A DNA stretch of 64,000 nt from Planctomycetota bacterium (GTDB lineage: Bacteria > Planctomycetota > Planctomycetia > Gemmatales > Gemmataceae). Under the pieces are notes generated by a model. That model saw only the letters and a list, made by a program, of their open reading frames with translations, was not told the DNA's origin and searched no databases. The stretch covers positions 19,912-83,911 of the forward strand of contig JACPPF010000046.1 of assembly GCA_016191165.1 (NCBI GenBank). The letters are read 5' to 3'. Positions 56,790 through 64,000 of the stretch are shown piece after piece; the stretch's first letter is position 1; every line of letters begins with the position of its first letter. Made by a program: the position numbers and the translations under genes.

Positions 56790-59700
56790 TCATTTGGGCC
56801 GCCCGATGAGGCGATCGCGCAACAGCAAGATCGGATCGACGATCACCGGCATCGGCTTCATGCGGAACCGCAGATCCTTTGGATTGCCGCTTACCTTTCC
56901 TCGCACTTCCACCGTCAGCAAGTTCTTGCTAAGCGTGGTCGGAAGCGGGCGGACGATCGGCGGCAGGAGCTGCTCCACTCGGCCCCACATCGGGTAGACA
57001 TCCAATGCCAGCTTTCTTGACCCCAGGTCGAATTCTCCTTTGCCCGACAGGCTGATGGCGCTTCCAAGCAAGTCGAGCTTTTGCACGTTGACCTTGGAGC
57101 CCTGCACGGCGAACCCCGCGTGAAATTCCTCGAACGCGGTACGATCGGGCCAGTGCAGGCCGAGGAACTTGAGCAGATCGAGCAAGAACGGCAGGTTGTA
57201 CAGATGCCCGCGTGGGATGTCGATGGAGCCATTGCCTTCGAGGGAATCGTGTCCAGATGCCAGGCCCGACAGGTAAAGGCGTGCGCTGGCGGCGCCGGAG
57301 AGTTGCGATTTGGGCCCGAGGTTATGTCGGCCGAATTCGGCGAGGTTGATCTGCGACGCGGTGAGATTCATTTCATATCGCAGCGCCGAGTTGAACTCGA
57401 CGCGCAGTTGACCGGTAATGTCGCCGCTATAGATCGGCGCGCGCAGGCCGATGAGGAGCACATCGGGCGTGTTTTCGCGCATCTGGAACTTGGCATGAAC
57501 GTTCTTGAACGGCTGATTGAAGAGGGTGGCGCGGTCGAGGACGACGTTGCCGTCCACGCCGACGATTTGCCGGCCGTCATACCGGCCGATGCACGCGAGC
57601 GTGCCGGTAACGTTGCTGAACTCCAGCCCGGTCGTGAAGGCAGCCCCGTAAAGCCAGGCCTGCCCGTCCCAGTAGACATCCGGCGGTTTGCCCGTCTCGG
57701 GCGGCTGGGCGATGATGAGCTTCGTCTTGACGCGCAGCGCGTCATTCAGGCGGAGGGCCTGGGCGGCGGATTTGAGTTTGCCCGGCAGCGCCTGGATAAA
57801 CTCCTCGTCGAACCGCAGGCCTTGCATCTGTAGCTCGTCGAATTTCGCATAATATCCGCCGCGCGGATGAAGATCCACGGTCCCGCGTTCCAGGGCGATC
57901 AGGGCCTTGTCATGCCTGGCACGCAACTTGGCGATCTCCAGACGCATCTTGCGAAAGCGAAACTTGCCGCTGATGTCCTGCACGGAATAGGGGAAAAACC
58001 TGGGTTTGGCGGTGCAGCCGCGGGCATCGAGTTGCACGTCCAGATCGTTGAGATCGGGGCTCGGTCGTTCAATCGCCGCCGTGAAGAAAAGTTGCCCCGT
58101 GGGGTTGAAGGTGTCCCAGGCGTTGTACATTTGAGGCATCTTGTGCAAGGCATCGCGCAGCGCATTGTCGAGAGAAATATTTCGACCGGTGATTTCCAGC
58201 GAAATGCCGAAGGTCTTCTCGCCGTTTTCGACGCGCGGGATTGACTTGCCGTTCAGGAGCACGTGCCCGCCCTTGTGAATTCCCTGGAAGTCGTGAAATT
58301 CCCAGTGCTCGGGATAAATGTCGACGAATCCGCTGACCTTGTCCAGGGGGTACGGAAACTGATCCCACTTGACCGTGGCATCGTGGACGTGGATATGGAA
58401 CTCGTTGCGAAAGGGCTTGCCTGGATCCTTGTGGATGTGGGATCGGAGGTCGAATTTTCCCGTGGCATTAAACGAGCGAACGACATCCTTGAGCATGGGA
58501 GGCAGCGATTTGAGCAATTTGTCATCGATGGGGATATTGTCCGCCCGGATGTCAAACCGAACGTCGGCATCGGCTTTTTCGCCGTTCCAGTGTCCCTGCA
58601 AGATGACCGGCCGATCGCCTGCCTGGGCCGTCAGATCGACGCGCACGAATTTGGTTAGCAAGTTGTAGTCCACATCGCCCTTGGCCCGTTCGAGCGGATA
58701 GGGAAAACCCTTGAAGGCCAGCGAAATGAACTCGGGCCTGAGCGAGACCTGAGACGGCTCGCCCGAGGCGAGCGGCACCCATTGCCCCTCGTGCCGGGCG
58801 CAGTCAATGTGAATCGTGGTCGGGCCGTTGGGATCGAACAGCTTGTGGAGGTCGCTAAACTTTATTGGCAAACGTTTGGCTAACTTTTCGCCGAGCTGGA
58901 CGTGCTTGAGATCCAGATGGACCTCGAATTCCTGGTCGATGCGTGGCAGCTGTCCAACCCCATGCGCCACGATTTCGGTCTTCCCGGAGTGGGCGGTCAA
59001 GCTCTCAAGCCGAAGGGTTCCGGTGTTGCAGTGCGCCTTGACCTGGAGCCCGACAAGCGGCAAAGGCAGACGCGGGTGCTCGACGCTGCCGTCCTTGATT
59101 TCGCAATGAATGTCATAATACCACGGCTGCGCCTGGCTGGGATGAAAGGAGACCTTTCCTTCGACATCGGCCCTGGCGCTGAGTTGCAGGCCCACGAGAA
59201 ACTCAGCCGGACAGTTCACCGGCAGGCGTGCCAACAAATTGTGGGTCAACGGAATTTGTCTGGCGCGAAACGAGAGGTGCGACTCGTTGGTCCGACGATC
59301 GAACGAACCGTAAAGGTGTAACTTGCCCATGAGATCGGAGTTGGCGGCGCCGCGAACCGCGATGCGCGGCAACGGATCGTTGACGAGCGTGACGCCGATG
59401 TCGTTGATTTCGAGCATCGTTGCCTTGGCCGGGTCGGAGCGATCCTCGATGATCAGGATGCCGTGGTGAATGACCAGCGCGGGCAGGGGCGGCAGCACGT
59501 CCCCCGTCGGCGGTCGCGTCAAGCCTTGCACATTCCACTTGCCGTTGCGCCCGCGGCGCACGCGCAAGCGCGGGCGAATCAGCTCAATCTTGCGGAGCTT
59601 CAGTTCGCCCTCGAGGATCTTCTCCTTGTCGTGATAAAAGATGGCCGAGGGAACATGCAGGAACTCATGCCGGCCTGGATCGTCGCGCCGCGTGAACCGA

Positions 59701-59909
59701 AGGCCAGTGACCTTGATGAAGCCCAACACATGAAGTTGAGCCGAATCGACGCTGACGTGGGCACCGGGAAAGACGATGCTGAGTTGAGCGATCACCTGCT
59801 CGCGCACGGCCGCGGCGTTGGTCCAGCGTTGATACGCGACAGCGCCGACGGCGCAGGCGCCGACGATGCCCCAAACGATGCCGCGGACAATCCATTTCCG
59901 CAACGCCAT
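56790..59909 (-). CDS. AsmA/YhdP-like giant envelope protein
   Basis: A 1039-residue protein with one N-terminal membrane helix (about 8-26, VRGIVWGIVGACAVGAVAY) and an extended periplasmic body. The start (VREQVIAQLSIVFPGAHVSVDSAQLHVLGFIKVTGLRF) and the repeated beta-strand segments (LRGRIPL-like turns, GKLHLYGSFDRRTN, SGKGEFDLGSRKLALD) are typical of AsmA/TamB/YhdP proteins, which form a long hydrophobic groove between inner and outer membranes and move phospholipid. The C-terminal part shows VYPMWGRVEQLLPPIVRPLPTTLSKNLLTVEVRGKVSGNPKDLRF, matching the AsmA-like C-terminal domain. Clustering with an LptF/LptG gene fits a joint role in outer-membrane assembly. Confidence 0.85.
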   Translation of the reverse strand: MALRKWIVRGIVWGIVGACAVGAVAYQRWTNAAAVREQVIAQLSIVFPGAHVSVDSAQLHVLGFIKVTGLRFTRRDDPGRHEFLHVPSAIFYHDKEKILEGELKLRKIELIRPRLRVRRGRNGKWNVQGLTRPPTGDVLPPLPALVIHHGILIIEDRSDPAKATMLEINDIGVTLVNDPLPRIAVRGAANSDLMGKLHLYGSFDRRTNESHLSFRARQIPLTHNLLARLPVNCPAEFLVGLQLSARADVEGKVSFHPSQAQPWYYDIHCEIKDGSVEHPRLPLPLVGLQVKAHCNTGTLRLESLTAHSGKTEIVAHGVGQLPRIDQEFEVHLDLKHVQLGEKLAKRLPIKFSDLHKLFDPNGPTTIHIDCARHEGQWVPLASGEPSQVSLRPEFISLAFKGFPYPLERAKGDVDYNLLTKFVRVDLTAQAGDRPVILQGHWNGEKADADVRFDIRADNIPIDDKLLKSLPPMLKDVVRSFNATGKFDLRSHIHKDPGKPFRNEFHIHVHDATVKWDQFPYPLDKVSGFVDIYPEHWEFHDFQGIHKGGHVLLNGKSIPRVENGEKTFGISLEITGRNISLDNALRDALHKMPQMYNAWDTFNPTGQLFFTAAIERPSPDLNDLDVQLDARGCTAKPRFFPYSVQDISGKFRFRKMRLEIAKLRARHDKALIALERGTVDLHPRGGYYAKFDELQMQGLRFDEEFIQALPGKLKSAAQALRLNDALRVKTKLIIAQPPETGKPPDVYWDGQAWLYGAAFTTGLEFSNVTGTLACIGRYDGRQIVGVDGNVVLDRATLFNQPFKNVHAKFQMRENTPDVLLIGLRAPIYSGDITGQLRVEFNSALRYEMNLTASQINLAEFGRHNLGPKSQLSGAASARLYLSGLASGHDSLEGNGSIDIPRGHLYNLPFLLDLLKFLGLHWPDRTAFEEFHAGFAVQGSKVNVQKLDLLGSAISLSGKGEFDLGSRKLALDVYPMWGRVEQLLPPIVRPLPTTLSKNLLTVEVRGKVSGNPKDLRFRMKPMPVIVDPILLLRDRLIGRPK

Positions 59910-60090
59910 GACAATCCCGCCTTGTGCCTGTGCGCACCCACCCCGCGCGCGGCGGGATGATAGACCAACACGGGCGTGCGGTCAACGGCGGTTTGAAGTC
60001 TGACTGGTTTGCGCCTCTTGCCTGGCTTGCCCGGGCGTGCTGTAAAACGCCCGTCAGCGAACTGGCGACCGCTACGCCGCAAGCGGCACA

Positions 60091-60600
60091 TCACGGGTTT
60101 TTGCGGCGCTCCCGCGCCAGACGTTCGATTAAAGCCTCGCGGATGTTCGCGGGCAGGAACGGTTCGAGATTGCCACCCATGGACGCGATCTGCTTGAGCA
60201 GGGTGCTGCTGACGTGGGAGTAGTGCTCGCGGGCCATCAGGAAGATGGTTTCGACTTCGGAGTCCATCATGGCGTTCATGATCGACATGGTGAATTCGTA
60301 CTCCATGTCGCTGGTGGTGCGGATGCCACGCAGCATCACGCGTGCGCCGATACTGCGAACGAATTGCACCGCCAGGCCCTGAAAGGGAACAACCGCGACG
60401 TTGTCGAATTCCGTGACGGCGCGTTTCAGCAGCTTGACGCGTTCTTCCTGACTGAAGAGCGATGCTTTCTCCGGATTGTCGCCCACGCCGACGACCAGTT
60501 TGTCGACCAGCCGGCAGCCTCGGGCAATCACATCGAGATGCCCGTAGTGGACCGGATCGAAGACGCCGGGGTAGACGGCAATCCGTTTTCGCTGTGGCAT
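60091..60600 (-). CDS. coaD: Phosphopantetheine adenylyltransferase
   Basis: A 169-residue enzyme; the ATG at 60600 (MPQRKRIAVYPGVFDPVHYGH) has GGAG upstream, and the track start at 60771 is spurious. It transfers AMP from ATP to 4'-phosphopantetheine, the penultimate step of coenzyme A synthesis. The nucleotidyltransferase motif PGVFDPVHYGHLDVI, the conserved VMLRGIRTTSDMEYEFTMSIMN and the ISS-type motif HVSSTLLKQIASMGGNLEPFLP are all present. Length is typical (about 160-170). Cytoplasmic. It lies 47 bases after the start-proximal end of a phosphatase gene on the same strand. Confidence 0.96.
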   Translation of the reverse strand: MPQRKRIAVYPGVFDPVHYGHLDVIARGCRLVDKLVVGVGDNPEKASLFSQEERVKLLKRAVTEFDNVAVVPFQGLAVQFVRSIGARVMLRGIRTTSDMEYEFTMSIMNAMMDSEVETIFLMAREHYSHVSSTLLKQIASMGGNLEPFLPANIREALIERLARERRKNP

Positions 60601-60647
60601 GAAAGCTCCTTGTCGCAGCCCCCGGGTCCATGCTAAGCCGCAAGCCG

Positions 60648-62288
60648 CTAGAGCCGGCGTCGCAGGATGAGCAACGTCAGGTCGTCCTGCAAATCCTTCG
60701 AACTGGTGAAATCGTCGAGAAGGGCCTTGGCAGCCTCGGTACAGTCCGCCAGGGACTTGCCCGGCGTGCAACCACTAACAAACGCCCGAATGCGCTCGAG
60801 CCCAAACATCGCGCGTTCTTTGCTTTCGCGGGCTTCGAAGAAGCCGTCGGTAAAGAAGAACAGGGCGTCGCCGGGTGCTAGCTCAATCATGACCTCGGGA
60901 AAAACGAGGGGTTCCACGTCGAAGCCAAGCAATCGGCCCGGTCGCAAGGCAACCGACTCGACCGTCCCGTCCGCGCGGCGCAAGAACGGCGGTGGATGCC
61001 CGGCCGAGGATAGCTGGACCCGTCCTGTCGCTGGCTCATATCGTCCGTGTTCAAGGGTCACGAACATGCAGGTGGGATTTTCCGCCGCCAGTTCCGCGTT
61101 GAGCCGCGGGAAAAGCTGCGCGGGACTCGTCGTTTCCTTCACGAGATGGCGGCACAAGGTCCGCACCGCGATCATGTACAAAGCCGCCGGCATCCCCTTC
61201 CCGGAAACATCGCCGATGAAAAACGCCAGCTGGCCTGACGGCGCCTTCACAAAGTCGTAAAAATCCCCCGCCACCTGCCGGGCCGGAAAAACATGGCCGT
61301 GAATCTCGAAGTCGGCGCTGGGAAAACCTTCCAGTTCGTCGGGGAGGTAGCCTTGCTGAATCTCTTGGGCCAGGGCAAGTTCTTGTCGCAGCCGTTGCTC
61401 GCGCAATTGTTCCGCATGGAGGGCGACATTCTCAAGGACAACGGCAACCTGCATGCCGATCGCGGTCACCAGATGCAGGTCCTCCACGCGGAATCCGAAG
61501 CCCTGGCACAGGCGGTCCACCTGAATGACACCCAGACGATGCCCGTCTTGATTGATGAGCGGCACGCAAATGATCGAGTGCAAATCGAGCGACGTGATCG
61601 AATGGCTCGCCTGATAGCGATGGTCGCTCTGCAAGTCGTCGCTCAGAAGTCCCACACCTTCCTTCAAGGCGCGCTGGACAATGGTTCGACTAAAGGAAAG
61701 GGAGGAAAGGTCCTGTCCCTTGCGGGTTCGCTGGGCGCGCAGAACCAACTGGTCGCCTTCGCACAGGATCACGAGGAATCGATCGGCCTGGGGGAGCAGT
61801 TTCGTCAACTGTTCGAGCAGCTTGTCCAGGAGCGGCTCGACCTCCAGCGTCCGGGCCAGGTGTTGCGAAATCTCCAGCACGACTTGCAGCTTGGCCGCGG
61901 GATCCTGGGCAAAAAGCCGTTCGTTTACGCTCGTCGCGCTGACCATCTCGCGCACGACCACGGGGGAATCTGCCTCCGTGACGCCGGAGGGCGCCGTCGT
62001 GCGCAATCCAAAGAGGTAGGGCCCGAGTTGAAAAGTATCCCGATCGGTCAAAAGGTTCGACACGTGCGGCGTCAGGCGCTTACCGTTCAAATAGGTGCCG
62101 TTGCTGCTGCCAAGATCTTGAAGGTAGTAGCGTGCGTCCCGGCGATCGATGTGCGCGTGCTGCCGGCTTACCTGCTTGCCAGTCAGGGGAATGTCACAGT
62201 CGGTATTGCGGCCCAGGATGGTCCGATTCGGATTCAACGCGAAATGCTGTCCGGTATCGGGGCCGTGCAGGATGATCAAAACGCTCAT
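60648..62288 (-). CDS. FHA-GAF-SpoIIE (PP2C-type) serine phosphatase
   Basis: A 546-residue signalling protein. An N-terminal FHA domain (residues 1-95: RTILGRNTDCDIPL, VSRQHAHI, LQDLGSSNGTYLNG) is followed by a GAF domain (about 125-290: LLPQADRFLVILCEGDQLVL, IVQRALKEGVGLLSDDLQSD, IICVPLINQDGHRLGVIQVD). The SpoIIE/PP2C phosphatase domain covers about 310-546, with metal-site residues in VAGDFYDF, FIGDVSGKGMPAALYM, FFTDGFFEARES and DDLTLLIL. Such proteins dephosphorylate serine or threonine in partner-switching regulation, here gated by ligand binding at GAF and phosphothreonine recognition at FHA. The neighbours give no partner; anti-sigma or kinase genes are not adjacent. Confidence 0.92.
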   Translation of the reverse strand: MSVLIILHGPDTGQHFALNPNRTILGRNTDCDIPLTGKQVSRQHAHIDRRDARYYLQDLGSSNGTYLNGKRLTPHVSNLLTDRDTFQLGPYLFGLRTTAPSGVTEADSPVVVREMVSATSVNERLFAQDPAAKLQVVLEISQHLARTLEVEPLLDKLLEQLTKLLPQADRFLVILCEGDQLVLRAQRTRKGQDLSSLSFSRTIVQRALKEGVGLLSDDLQSDHRYQASHSITSLDLHSIICVPLINQDGHRLGVIQVDRLCQGFGFRVEDLHLVTAIGMQVAVVLENVALHAEQLREQRLRQELALAQEIQQGYLPDELEGFPSADFEIHGHVFPARQVAGDFYDFVKAPSGQLAFFIGDVSGKGMPAALYMIAVRTLCRHLVKETTSPAQLFPRLNAELAAENPTCMFVTLEHGRYEPATGRVQLSSAGHPPPFLRRADGTVESVALRPGRLLGFDVEPLVFPEVMIELAPGDALFFFTDGFFEARESKERAMFGLERIRAFVSGCTPGKSLADCTEAAKALLDDFTSSKDLQDDLTLLILRRRL

Positions 62289-62376
62289 GGAATAGTTTTA
62301 CCCGATGAGCCGGGGGTAACGCAAGAACCTTGTTTGACGCCACAGGCGATTCGGCTCGCGGCGCGGTCGTTATTTG

Positions 62377-62403
62377 GTGGCACAGGCAAGGCGCCTGTGC
62401 CAC
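62377..62403. repeat. Palindrome GTGGCACAGGC
   Basis: GTGGCACAGGC and GCCTGTGCCAC form a perfect 11-base stem with a 5-base loop between the esterase gene and the phosphatase gene. The motif is of the kind found as dispersed repeats in planctomycete genomes. Confidence 0.8.
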
Positions 62404-62473
62404 GCACCTTACTCCGAGGATGGGATTTTTTCGTTCCGCGGACCACGGATGTTCCCATCTGGTCGAACAGCCC

Positions 62474-63817
62474 CTATTCCGCGGTCCCGCCTTGCCAGTT
62501 TTGAGAGCGGAAAGGCGATGCCGGTAGGCCTTCTTTGTTCATGAGATTGGGATTGGGCGTGTTGCGCCAACCGAAGCGAACCTGGGTCGGCTGGGCCACG
62601 GCGGCGGAATGCACGACCACGGTGGCGCCGTCGATGGTCGCCTCGGCCGCGACGAACTTGCCATCCTTGCCGGCGATCTCGAATTCGCTCAGGGCCTTTC
62701 CGTCGCGGGCTTGCAAACCTCCGCCCACGTGGGCGAACTGAATGCGGGCCTTGCCTCCGTCGATCTTGATCCCCTTGTAGAGCGGGCCGCTGTAGACGAG
62801 GTCCTTCTTGCCGTAGTCTTTGGCGAGGGCCCAGAGGGCGAGTCGGTGGCCGACGGGTTGTTTGTTGCCTGGATGGATGTCGCGGATGTTGTCCACCAGA
62901 TCGGTCATGACCGTCATGCCGGTGCCAGGAATCTTGAGGCTGGCGACCTGGGCCTCCCAGAGCGGGGGCAGCTTGCCGGGGCCGTAGCCGGACCAGGGTG
63001 CGATTTGCACGAAGTAGAACGGCAGTTCCGCGCCCCAGGCGCCGCGCCAGCCCTTGATGAGTCGGTCCATGTTGTCGCGATATTTCATGCCGCTGCCGAC
63101 GTTGCTCTCGCCCTGATACCAGGTGAAGCCCTTGACGGTAAACGGTTGCAACGGGGCGATCATGCCGTTGTACATGCCGCCGGATTTTTTCCCCTCGACG
63201 ATCCACGGTTCGATCGGCGAGCCGCCCCACGAGGCGTTGATCAAACCAACCGGCACGTTGAGTTCCTTCTGGAGATGATCGCCGAAGTGGTAGAGAACGG
63301 CTGAGAATCGCCCAATCGTCTTGGGGGAACAAACCTCCCAGCTCGCCTTGACATCCGCCGCGGGGGCCCCGGACTGGACCCGGGGAATCTGCATCAGTCG
63401 AATGTTCGGCTTGCTGGCTTCGGCCCGGTGAACCTTGGCCGCCTGGGACGCGTTGATCGACCATTCCATGTTCGACTGCCCCGAGCCGAGCCAAACTTCG
63501 CCGATCAGGATGTCCTCAAGCACGATATTGTTCTTGCCGGCGATCGTCATGGTGTGGGCTTTGCCGTCGGCCTTGACGGGATTCAGAGTCACCTTCCACC
63601 GTCCCTTGTCGTCGGCCTTGGCGCTGACTTTTTGATCCTCGAAGGTGACCGATACCGCTTCGCCCGGTTCGGCCCAGCCCCAAATGGGCAAGGGCCGATC
63701 CCGCTGAAGCACCATATGGCTGCCAATCACGGCAGGCAGTTTTACATCAGCGCGAACCGTAGCCGGGGTGACCGTGCCCAGCACGACAAAAGCGCAGGCA
63801 AACAGGAATCTTTTCAT
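62474..63817 (-). CDS. Exported sialate O-acetylesterase
   Basis: A 447-residue protein from the ATG at 63817 (MKRFLFACAFVVLGTVTPATVRA), a clear signal peptide. The family's SGNH-type hydrolase motifs are visible: block I IGEVWLGSGQSNMEWSI with the Ser nucleophile, the block III-like YQGESNVGSG, and LINASWGGSPIEPWI. An early beta domain (LPIWGWAEPGEAVSVTFEDQK) precedes the catalytic part. It removes acetyl groups from sialic acids or other acetylated sugars outside the cytoplasm, probably for glycan degradation. Length is close to bacterial members (about 470-650), on the short side. AAAGG lies upstream of the start. Confidence 0.9.
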   Translation of the reverse strand: MKRFLFACAFVVLGTVTPATVRADVKLPAVIGSHMVLQRDRPLPIWGWAEPGEAVSVTFEDQKVSAKADDKGRWKVTLNPVKADGKAHTMTIAGKNNIVLEDILIGEVWLGSGQSNMEWSINASQAAKVHRAEASKPNIRLMQIPRVQSGAPAADVKASWEVCSPKTIGRFSAVLYHFGDHLQKELNVPVGLINASWGGSPIEPWIVEGKKSGGMYNGMIAPLQPFTVKGFTWYQGESNVGSGMKYRDNMDRLIKGWRGAWGAELPFYFVQIAPWSGYGPGKLPPLWEAQVASLKIPGTGMTVMTDLVDNIRDIHPGNKQPVGHRLALWALAKDYGKKDLVYSGPLYKGIKIDGGKARIQFAHVGGGLQARDGKALSEFEIAGKDGKFVAAEATIDGATVVVHSAAVAQPTQVRFGWRNTPNPNLMNKEGLPASPFRSQNWQGGTAE

Positions 63818-63863
63818 GGCGGACCTTTCTTGGTTAAACACGGGGTATACAGTAATAACCTAG

Positions 63864-64000
63864 ATGACCATTTCACAAATCGCTGCACAGCTGCAATTGG
63901 CCTGGACAAAACGGGGCGTTTACGTCAAGCTGGCAAACCGCCCCGATCTCCTGGGCAAGGATGTCCGTCATGCCAAACCCTTTTGCGCCGCCGCTTGTCT
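63864..64000 (+). CDS. Possible start of a gene, truncated by the window edge
   Basis: From the ATG at 63864 the frame (MTISQIAAQLQLAWTKRGVY, then VKLANRPDLLGKDVRHAKPF) stays open to the end of the window. Composition is protein-like, but there is no strong ribosome site and nothing is recognisable. The gene would be divergent from the esterase. Confidence 0.4.
   Translation, partial: MTISQIAAQLQLAWTKRGVYVKLANRPDLLGKDVRHAKPFCAAAC

Overview
The window reads as a chromosomal segment of a high-GC planctomycete, most likely of the Gemmataceae type. The evidence is two DUF1501 proteins with twin-arginine type leaders, a secreted protein with the planctomycete extracellular 'LEDR' motif, domains resembling the planctomycete-specific TIGR03067 and TIGR03000 families, a Hanks-type kinase with a C-terminal membrane anchor, and dispersed palindromes whose translation gives the 'ARSVSEG' and 'GQAFQPDR' peptides often seen in such genomes. 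No rRNA, tRNA, CRISPR array or intact insertion sequence was found. The assignment is inference from these traits, not from a database search.

Layout. 0.1-4.5 kb (+): exported esterase, DCC-family thiol protein, YhaM-like exoribonuclease and a membrane HEAT-repeat protein. 4.9-9.6 kb (-): a surface/export group consisting of a metzincin-type LEDR protein, a polytopic membrane protein overlapping it by 13 bases, a small reading frame missed by the ORF track, and a leucine-rich-repeat protein. 9.7-12.7 kb (-): tRNA dihydrouridine synthase, then a UbiA prenyltransferase next to a TIM-barrel isomerase (an ebo-like pair). 12.8-17.7 kb: a Ser/Thr kinase, a beta-class DNA methyltransferase convergent with a winged-helix protein, and TruD carrying an in-frame repeat insertion. 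17.7-27.1 kb: an internally duplicated exported spermidine-synthase-fold protein, two DUF1501 proteins, a SecA-like ATPase truncated at its C-terminal scaffold, and an exported methyltransferase. 27.2-37.0 kb: a beta-solenoid membrane protein, xylose isomerase, a SUFU-like protein, NagA, AhcY, a HAD hydrolase, a YbaK-like protein, an SRPBCC protein and MiaA.

37.0-55.0 kb is the most unusual part. It is a partial, divergently arranged type VI secretion (T6SS) locus. An FHA protein is followed by clpV, tssF, tagJ and tssB on the minus strand and tssK on the plus strand. Where tssL/tssM might be expected after tssK there are two very large single-pass membrane proteins. The first (1641 aa) has a caspase-like domain with an apparent His-Cys dyad plus a von Willebrand factor A domain. 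The second (883 aa) has the same N-terminal layout but has lost both catalytic residues. TssA, C, D, E, G, I, J, L and M are not in the window.

55.5-64 kb (-) holds envelope biogenesis genes (an LptF/LptG permease and an AsmA-like giant protein), CoaD, an FHA-GAF-SpoIIE phosphatase and an exported sialate O-acetylesterase, with the start of a possible further gene at the right edge.

Intergenic spaces are rich in palindromes of at least two sequence families, (ACTC)n microsatellites, and one nested inverted-repeat structure resembling a non-autonomous mobile element.
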